Source: Clostridium sp. CAG:288
Lineage (GTDB): Bacteria > Bacillota_I > Bacilli_A > RFN20 > CAG-288
Length of the DNA stretch: 18,623 bases
Direction of reading: 5' to 3'
NCBI GenBank assembly: GCA_000437395.1
Contig: FR898174.1
Location: 1-18,623 of the forward strand
A model generated the notes under the pieces. The model saw only the letters and a program-made list of their open reading frames with translations. It did not search any database and had not been told where the DNA came from. Each line of letters opens with the position of its first letter. Within the stretch, counting starts at the first letter, position 1. A program made the position numbers and the translations under genes. Positions 13,785 to 18,623 of the stretch are shown one piece after another.

Positions 13785-16700
13785 CTATTCAAATTTGTAT
13801 TCGTAATGAATAGTTATATTAGGTAATTTTTCATAAAGGTTTAATATATAAATATTATTTGATTTAAATTCAGATTTTGTTCCTTCATAGTATATGTCTG
13901 TTAATGAAGTACAGCCTTTAAATACATCTGGTAAATTACAATATTCTATGTTTCTTCCTAAATATACTTCTTTAAGATTAATGCAATAATTAAACGATAA
14001 TTCATCTAATAGTTTTACATCATCATGCATTCTTACTGATTTAATTGAACTGCAACCATAAAATGCATAGATCCAAATAGCAATGATATCTTCAGGTATT
14101 ACTAGATCTTCAACTAGTTCATTATTGATATATAATGCATATGATAAAGTTCCATTTGAAAAATCTAAATTATCATTTTTTTCATCGTTGTGATAATCTA
14201 ACCATTTATCTAATGGTCCTAGATATCTAACTTCTTTGAGCGAAGAACAATCCAAAAAAGCTTTCATTAATACATTTGCGTTTTCACGTATAACTAAAGA
14301 CTTAATAGAACTACATCCAACAAAGTTATAGTTTATACAACTAACATTATCGGGAATTTCTAAATCAGTTACTAATTCGTTATTGAAATATAGATCTGCC
14401 CCATAACAACAAGGGTTAGAATAATATGTTTCAAATTTAATATTTAACCAGTCTTCCAATGTTCCTAAATAATTAACTTTTTTAAAGCTATTACAATCAA
14501 TAAAAGCATTATAACAAATTTCTTCTATTCCTTTGCTTAATTCAACACTAACTAAATTTTCACACTCTGAAAAGGTTGCATCAGGAATTGATTTAATACT
14601 TGATGGGATATTTATAGATTTCAATGATGGACAATCACAAAATGCAAATTTTCCTAAAATCTTTAACCCTTCTTCTATATAAACTTTTTCTAAGTTAGAG
14701 CAGCTTCCAAATACACCAGCGCCAAATTCATTAATATTTTTACCTAAAGTTACAAATTTTATTGAACTGCAACCAGCAAAAGCATAATTATTAATTATCG
14801 ATGCGTGTGAAAGATCTAGATATATCACTAATTCATCGTTAATATATAAATTTGCTTTATTAGAACATGGATTAGATTCTTCATCAGCAAAAGATATATT
14901 CAACCAATCTTCTAAACTTCCTAAATACTTAACATCTTTTAAATTATAGCAATTTTCAAAAGCTCGTTTCTTTATTTCTTTAATTTTTTTAGAAATTACA
15001 ACAGTTTTTAAAGAATCAATTCCGCTAAATGCATACTCACTAATGCTATAAATGTTTTCAGGAATTACTAAATTATCAAGTAATTTATCATCAAAATATA
15101 CTTCGTTTGATTGATAACAAGGGTTAGAATATATATTATTAAATGATATATTTAACCAATCATTGACATCACCATTAAAATACACCACTTTATCATATGA
15201 TGTATCATAAAACGCATTATTTCCAATTTCTTTTATATTTTTATTAAGAGTAATTTTCTTTAGAGAGTTGCATTCAGAAAAAGCCTTATTTCCTATTGTT
15301 GTTAGGCTATCTGGCAAAACTATTTCTTCTAACTCGTTACAGTATTCAAAGGCAGATGCTCCAATTTCTTTTAAGTCACTTGGTAACGAAACTCTTTTTA
15401 AAGAAAAACATCTTTCAAAAGCTGAATCAGCTATTTTTTCAGCTCCATTAATATATATAGTTTCTAATGTCGAATTCATAAATGTATTTGCTTCAATACA
15501 TGTAACACTTGAAGGAATAGCTATCGTTTTAATTTTCGAACAATAAAAGGCATATTCACCTATACTTCTTAAATTAGATGAAAGATTTATTTCTTCAAAA
15601 CCTGTAAATGCAAATGCGTACATACCAATTGTTGTAACTTTTTTGGACAATTGAATATAACTTAAATTATTACAATCGTAAAAAGCATAATCTTCAATGT
15701 AATAAATATCGTATGGCATTGTGACTTTTGTCAAACTAGTACAATAATAAAAGGCATAATTATTTATTGAAGTCTTTTCTTCTGGAATTTCTATTTCTTC
15801 AACTAGCTCATTGTTATAACAAAGCTTGCAAGCTCTAGAACATGGATTAGAATATTCATTTTCAAATTTGATATCTAACCAATCTGAAATAGTTCCAATA
15901 AAATTAACAGTATTATCTTCGCTATAATTTCTAGCATTTATAAAGGCATCACTTTTGAATAATTTTACACTACTTGTAAATTCAAAATATTTAATAGAAT
16001 AGCAATTTTCAAATGCATTATTACTTATTTCTGTTACTCCGTCTTGTAAAACAACACTATTCAAACTAGTACAATTTTCAAAAGTTGCATTGTTAATATA
16101 ATTAACTTTTTTTGGAATAGTGATATCGTATAAACTCGAACAATTCTTAAAAGCTCTATCCCCTATATATATAATTGAATCTGGAATAATAACTTTTTTA
16201 ATTTTATCACAATCCATAAAAGCTTCAGAATCAATATAATATACAGGTGATGAGTCATGAGTTTCAGGAATAACAACTACGTTAGCTTCTTTATTTTCTA
16301 ACCCTTTAACTTCATAAAATTTATTTCCGTTACTATATCGAGATTCAAAAATTAAACTATTCTCATCAGCCACTATAGCTTCTTCGTATTTTACATATCC
16401 ACAGTCATAGCATTCATATTTAAGACTATATGTGTCTGCATTATTAGGATCAATAGCCACACCACTACTTTTGAATGAATGAAATGTTATATGTTTTCTA
16501 GCATCACAATCCTTACATTGATAGAAATGTGATTCTTCATCATAAGATAGTTCATTCTCAAATTCATGTGTTTTAGGCAAAAATATAGTGCTTGGATCAT
16601 AGCCAAAATTTATTGTAAATCTATCATTTGAGCTGTCATTAAGTGAAAAATATATATTTGATATCCATTTATTATTATCATAAAATTTGACATTGACGTT

Positions 16701-17195
16701 ATAACCGAAAATACCAAATTCTTCATTCATAACAATTAATTCGATCGAGTCGATATGATAAGTGTTTGAACTATTATCATAAGTAAATTGATTACGTTTT
16801 CCCTTTAATCCTTTAAAGGCATTTCGTACACTCAAAAACTTTTCTTCAGTTATTTCGACTTTACTATAATAACCTTCATCTTCTTCATAATGATAATATT
16901 TGTTATCTTGTTTTTCTAAATACATTTTACTAGAACTATATTCAGATTCAATATCCGCATCTATTGCATTTTCATCAGCACTGAAATCGAAACAGAAAGG
17001 GTTGCTATTAAAAACTTTAATTGAGTAAGAATAATTAATAGTATCAAAGTTATCAATTACTTGGTTCCAAGATTCTGAATCTAAACCACTAGCTTCACTA
17101 TTACCTCCAATATTAATAAAATTACAAGAAGCAAGAGCTAAAGCAAATGGAATAGCTATAAGCATCCATAAATATTTAATATATTTTTTAAACAT
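13785..17195 (-). CDS. BspA-like leucine-rich-repeat surface lipoprotein
   Basis: Large surface protein of 1136 residues. A signal peptide ends in the lipobox LASC (C24). Residues about 38-210 are an unrecognised domain also present twice in the next gene upstream. A putative zinc-ribbon pair follows (C227/C230 and C262/C265 in QCKDCDA and ECYDCGY). From about 285 to the end come LRR_5 (BspA/TpLRR) repeats such as IGDRAFKNCSSLYDITIPKK. Five inserted modules of the form YLGxxEDWLNIxF...SNPC break the repeats at about 430, 671, 755, 907 and 989; the fifth is diverged. BspA-type proteins usually act in adhesion or host and matrix binding; that role is inferred. The start at 17195 has AAGGATGG upstream and lies 12 nt after the upstream lipoprotein stop. 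Confidence 0.9.
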   Translation of the reverse strand: MFKKYIKYLWMLIAIPFALALASCNFINIGGNSEASGLDSESWNQVIDNFDTINYSYSIKVFNSNPFCFDFSADENAIDADIESEYSSSKMYLEKQDNKYYHYEEDEGYYSKVEITEEKFLSVRNAFKGLKGKRNQFTYDNSSNTYHIDSIELIVMNEEFGIFGYNVNVKFYDNNKWISNIYFSLNDSSNDRFTINFGYDPSTIFLPKTHEFENELSYDEESHFYQCKDCDARKHITFHSFKSSGVAIDPNNADTYSLKYECYDCGYVKYEEAIVADENSLIFESRYSNGNKFYEVKGLENKEANVVVIPETHDSSPVYYIDSEAFMDCDKIKKVIIPDSIIYIGDRAFKNCSSLYDITIPKKVNYINNATFENCTSLNSVVLQDGVTEISNNAFENCYSIKYFEFTSSVKLFKSDAFINARNYSEDNTVNFIGTISDWLDIKFENEYSNPCSRACKLCYNNELVEEIEIPEEKTSINNYAFYYCTSLTKVTMPYDIYYIEDYAFYDCNNLSYIQLSKKVTTIGMYAFAFTGFEEINLSSNLRSIGEYAFYCSKIKTIAIPSSVTCIEANTFMNSTLETIYINGAEKIADSAFERCFSLKRVSLPSDLKEIGASAFEYCNELEEIVLPDSLTTIGNKAFSECNSLKKITLNKNIKEIGNNAFYDTSYDKVVYFNGDVNDWLNISFNNIYSNPCYQSNEVYFDDKLLDNLVIPENIYSISEYAFSGIDSLKTVVISKKIKEIKKRAFENCYNLKDVKYLGSLEDWLNISFADEESNPCSNKANLYINDELVIYLDLSHASIINNYAFAGCSSIKFVTLGKNINEFGAGVFGSCSNLEKVYIEEGLKILGKFAFCDCPSLKSINIPSSIKSIPDATFSECENLVSVELSKGIEEICYNAFIDCNSFKKVNYLGTLEDWLNIKFETYYSNPCCYGADLYFNNELVTDLEIPDNVSCINYNFVGCSSIKSLVIRENANVLMKAFLDCSSLKEVRYLGPLDKWLDYHNDEKNDNLDFSNGTLSYALYINNELVEDLVIPEDIIAIWIYAFYGCSSIKSVRMHDDVKLLDELSFNYCINLKEVYLGRNIEYCNLPDVFKGCTSLTDIYYEGTKSEFKSNNIYILNLYEKLPNITIHYEYKFE
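14191..15909 (-). repeat. Five DWL...SNPC modules inside the LRR protein
   Basis: Coding repeats at about 15836-15909, 15118-15185, 14863-14933, 14407-14477 and 14191-14231. Each codes for a GxxxDWLxIxF segment followed (except in the last) by SNPC, then an x(I/N)xELV turn and a new LRR strand. They are protein-level repeats with diverged DNA, not a CRISPR array. Confidence 0.75.
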
Positions 17196-17207
17196 AAATT
17201 TCCATCC

Positions 17208-18467
17208 TTATATATTAGGTAATTCAAAAGAATCAGTTTCATAAATTATATCGATATTTGTATGTACTGTTCCATTGTCTCCATATTTAAGTTCGTACTG
17301 AACATTAGTTACTTTTTTATTTTCATCAAATTTCAATTTAGTATAAACAACACTATAGAATCCAACAAAAGCAAATGCATCCATACATACTGTTGTTGAA
17401 ACGTAATAGCCAGTTAAGGAATCATAACTAAATTCAATATACTTATTTTTTAAAATTATAAACATATTTCTAACATAAGAATATACTAAATAATCAACTT
17501 CACTTTTTTCAAATTCTTCTTTATCATAGTCGTATGCAATTAAGTAATATTTATCATCTTCTTTATAATAATATTGTTGGTTATCATAATTATCTTTAAT
17601 TCCGACATTGTCTCCAATGCAATTTGCAATAGAACTATAAACATTATCTTCTGATCCTATTAAATAACCACTAGTGATTGATTTAAAATCAATGTTAGAA
17701 TATGATTCAACTATTTGATTCCATTCATCTTCTTTCATAGGAGCTTCAGGTATTACTACATCTTTATTCCCATATGTAAATTCAACATCATATTTAATTA
17801 ATGTTGAATTCTCTATAAAGTTTAAATCATAAAAGATCTTAGTTATTTTTTTATCACTATTAAATATTAGCTTAAAAGATACTATTTCAGCATTAAGAGC
17901 TTCAAAATTAGGATATGATATCTTTTCAGTTGACGTATAACTATTTTGAGATTCATCAAAAACAAATTTATTATATTGACCTATCAAATAAGTATAAGGA
18001 TTTCTAATATTATCGTAATCTTCTTTTGATATCTCATATTCATTTGTACCAATTGAGTTTGTTTCAACAGCACTATATTTTTCCTCTGATTTTATATAAT
18101 TAATACTAGTAATAGAACCATTTGTTTCAACACTAGCATATACTTGATTACCAATACGTGTTGTATTAGATATAGATACAACTGTTTGAGATTCATCAAG
18201 TGTGCTTTTTTCTATAGTACTATAGTCAATACTTGAATATGATGAAATAACTTCATTCCATTGTAATTCAGTAAGTTTTTTTGTCTCAATTGTACTGCTT
18301 GTTGAACTAGTAATACTACTTGAAATAGTTGAGAAACTACTGGTATTAACACTACTACTTGGACTTGATGAATTAACACTTGATATAGAACTACTTAGTG
18401 AATTAGATTCACATGAAACTAATAATAAAGATAATAAAACTAAATTGAATTTTATTAATTTTTTCAT
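17208..18467 (-). CDS. Ser-rich lipoprotein with two copies of an unrecognised domain
   Basis: Lipoprotein of 419 residues: hydrophobic signal with lipobox LVSC (C19), a Ser/Thr-rich linker (about 21-62) of the kind that spans the cell wall, then two homologous domains. Copy one begins LTELQWNEVISSYSSIDYS near 65, copy two MKEDEWNQIVESYSNIDF near 243. Both continue with YY/YS-rich strands, then F.(Y/F)D and L.F....K.(I/V)T....Y.L near their ends. The first ~170 residues of the following BspA-like protein are a third copy. I do not recognise the domain; a surface role is inferred from the signal and context. The ribosome site AAAAGGAAA overlaps the intergenic gap after the upstream partial gene. 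Confidence 0.85.
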   Translation of the reverse strand: MKKLIKFNLVLLSLLLVSCESNSLSSSISSVNSSSPSSSVNTSSFSTISSSITSSTSSTIETKKLTELQWNEVISSYSSIDYSTIEKSTLDESQTVVSISNTTRIGNQVYASVETNGSITSINYIKSEEKYSAVETNSIGTNEYEISKEDYDNIRNPYTYLIGQYNKFVFDESQNSYTSTEKISYPNFEALNAEIVSFKLIFNSDKKITKIFYDLNFIENSTLIKYDVEFTYGNKDVVIPEAPMKEDEWNQIVESYSNIDFKSITSGYLIGSEDNVYSSIANCIGDNVGIKDNYDNQQYYYKEDDKYYLIAYDYDKEEFEKSEVDYLVYSYVRNMFIILKNKYIEFSYDSLTGYYVSTTVCMDAFAFVGFYSVVYTKLKFDENKKVTNVQYELKYGDNGTVHTNIDIIYETDSFELPNI

Positions 18468-18481
18468 TTTAAATTTTCCTT

Positions 18482-18623
18482 TTAAGGCATATATACTACT
18501 GGTTTACCATCAACATATGACCAATAAGTGTGTAATTTATCTGTTGGATTAGTTTCTGAATAATAACAAATAATTGATTCAGAAATATTATTTGGAAATT
18601 CTTCATAAGTAAATACTGAACTC
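18482..18623 (-). CDS. C-terminal end of another surface protein (partial, BspA-like)
   Basis: The frame is open from the window edge to TAA at 18482-18484 and gives the last 46 residues. It ends with CYYSETNPTDKLHTYWSYV, then DGKPVVYMP. A YYSE..P....YW.YVDGKPVVW-like tail is common at the end of BspA-type LRR lipoproteins of gut Bacillota, so the missing part is probably a leucine-rich-repeat surface protein. The stop lies 14 nt before the next lipoprotein start, so it is likely the preceding gene of one operon. The 5' part lies right of the window. Confidence 0.75.
   Translation of the reverse strand, partial: SSVFTYEEFPNNISESIICYYSETNPTDKLHTYWSYVDGKPVVYMP

Noticed and set aside
13785..17195. 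Possible CRISPR or DNA tandem array in the repeat-rich LRR region
   Set aside because: The periodicity is at protein level and one frame stays open; the DNA copies are diverged and irregularly spaced.

Overview
The window is very AT-rich, and every gene I can support lies on the minus strand, so genes are transcribed from high to low coordinates. TGA is used as a real stop (cas2 and abiEi both end in an ATGA overlap), so the Mycoplasma/Spiroplasma code does not apply. The gene content (type II-A CRISPR, class M sirtuin, AbiE, BspA-type leucine-rich-repeat lipoproteins, AAGGAG ribosome sites) points to a low-GC Bacillota, probably a gut or mucosal Bacilli/Erysipelotrichia-type bacterium. That assignment is inference.

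Positions 1-6307 hold a complete type II-A CRISPR-Cas locus. The order of transcription is tracrRNA, cas9, cas1, cas2, csn2, a very short leader, and the first repeat, which runs off the left edge. The visible 27 nt of the repeat pair with the tracrRNA anti-repeat in the Streptococcus pyogenes-like layout: a 6-bp lower stem, a 2/4-nt bulge and a 15-bp upper stem. All four cas genes look intact, and Cas9 keeps its RuvC and HNH residues.

Positions 6308-7630 hold a small cupin and an unrecognised lipoprotein, with hairpins in their leaders and terminators between units.

Positions 7675-10964 look like one tight operon: an HxlR-type regulator, a PPOX-fold flavin-binding protein, a zinc-type macrodomain, a DUF1848 protein with a CxxxCxxC cluster, and a class M sirtuin. 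The last three form a predicted ADP-ribosylation writer/eraser set, here placed behind a cysteine-containing regulator. The usual GcvH-L and lipoate ligase partners are not in the window. An NAD(P)-binding SDR lies just upstream.

Positions 11728-13681 hold a PAP2 phosphatase, a chimeric gene and an AbiE-type antitoxin. The chimera joins the first ~53 residues of an AbiEii-type nucleotidyltransferase toxin in frame to an ABC ATPase entered at its Walker A motif. The antitoxin is intact and has a palindromic candidate operator, but the toxin's catalytic body is gone.

Positions 13742-18623 hold a surface lipoprotein operon: the C-terminal end of one protein (cut by the window edge), a Ser-rich lipoprotein with two copies of an unrecognised ~170-residue domain, and a 1136-residue BspA-like LRR lipoprotein that starts with a third copy. 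No tRNA, rRNA or insertion sequence was seen. No stretch longer than 300 bases lacks a gene.
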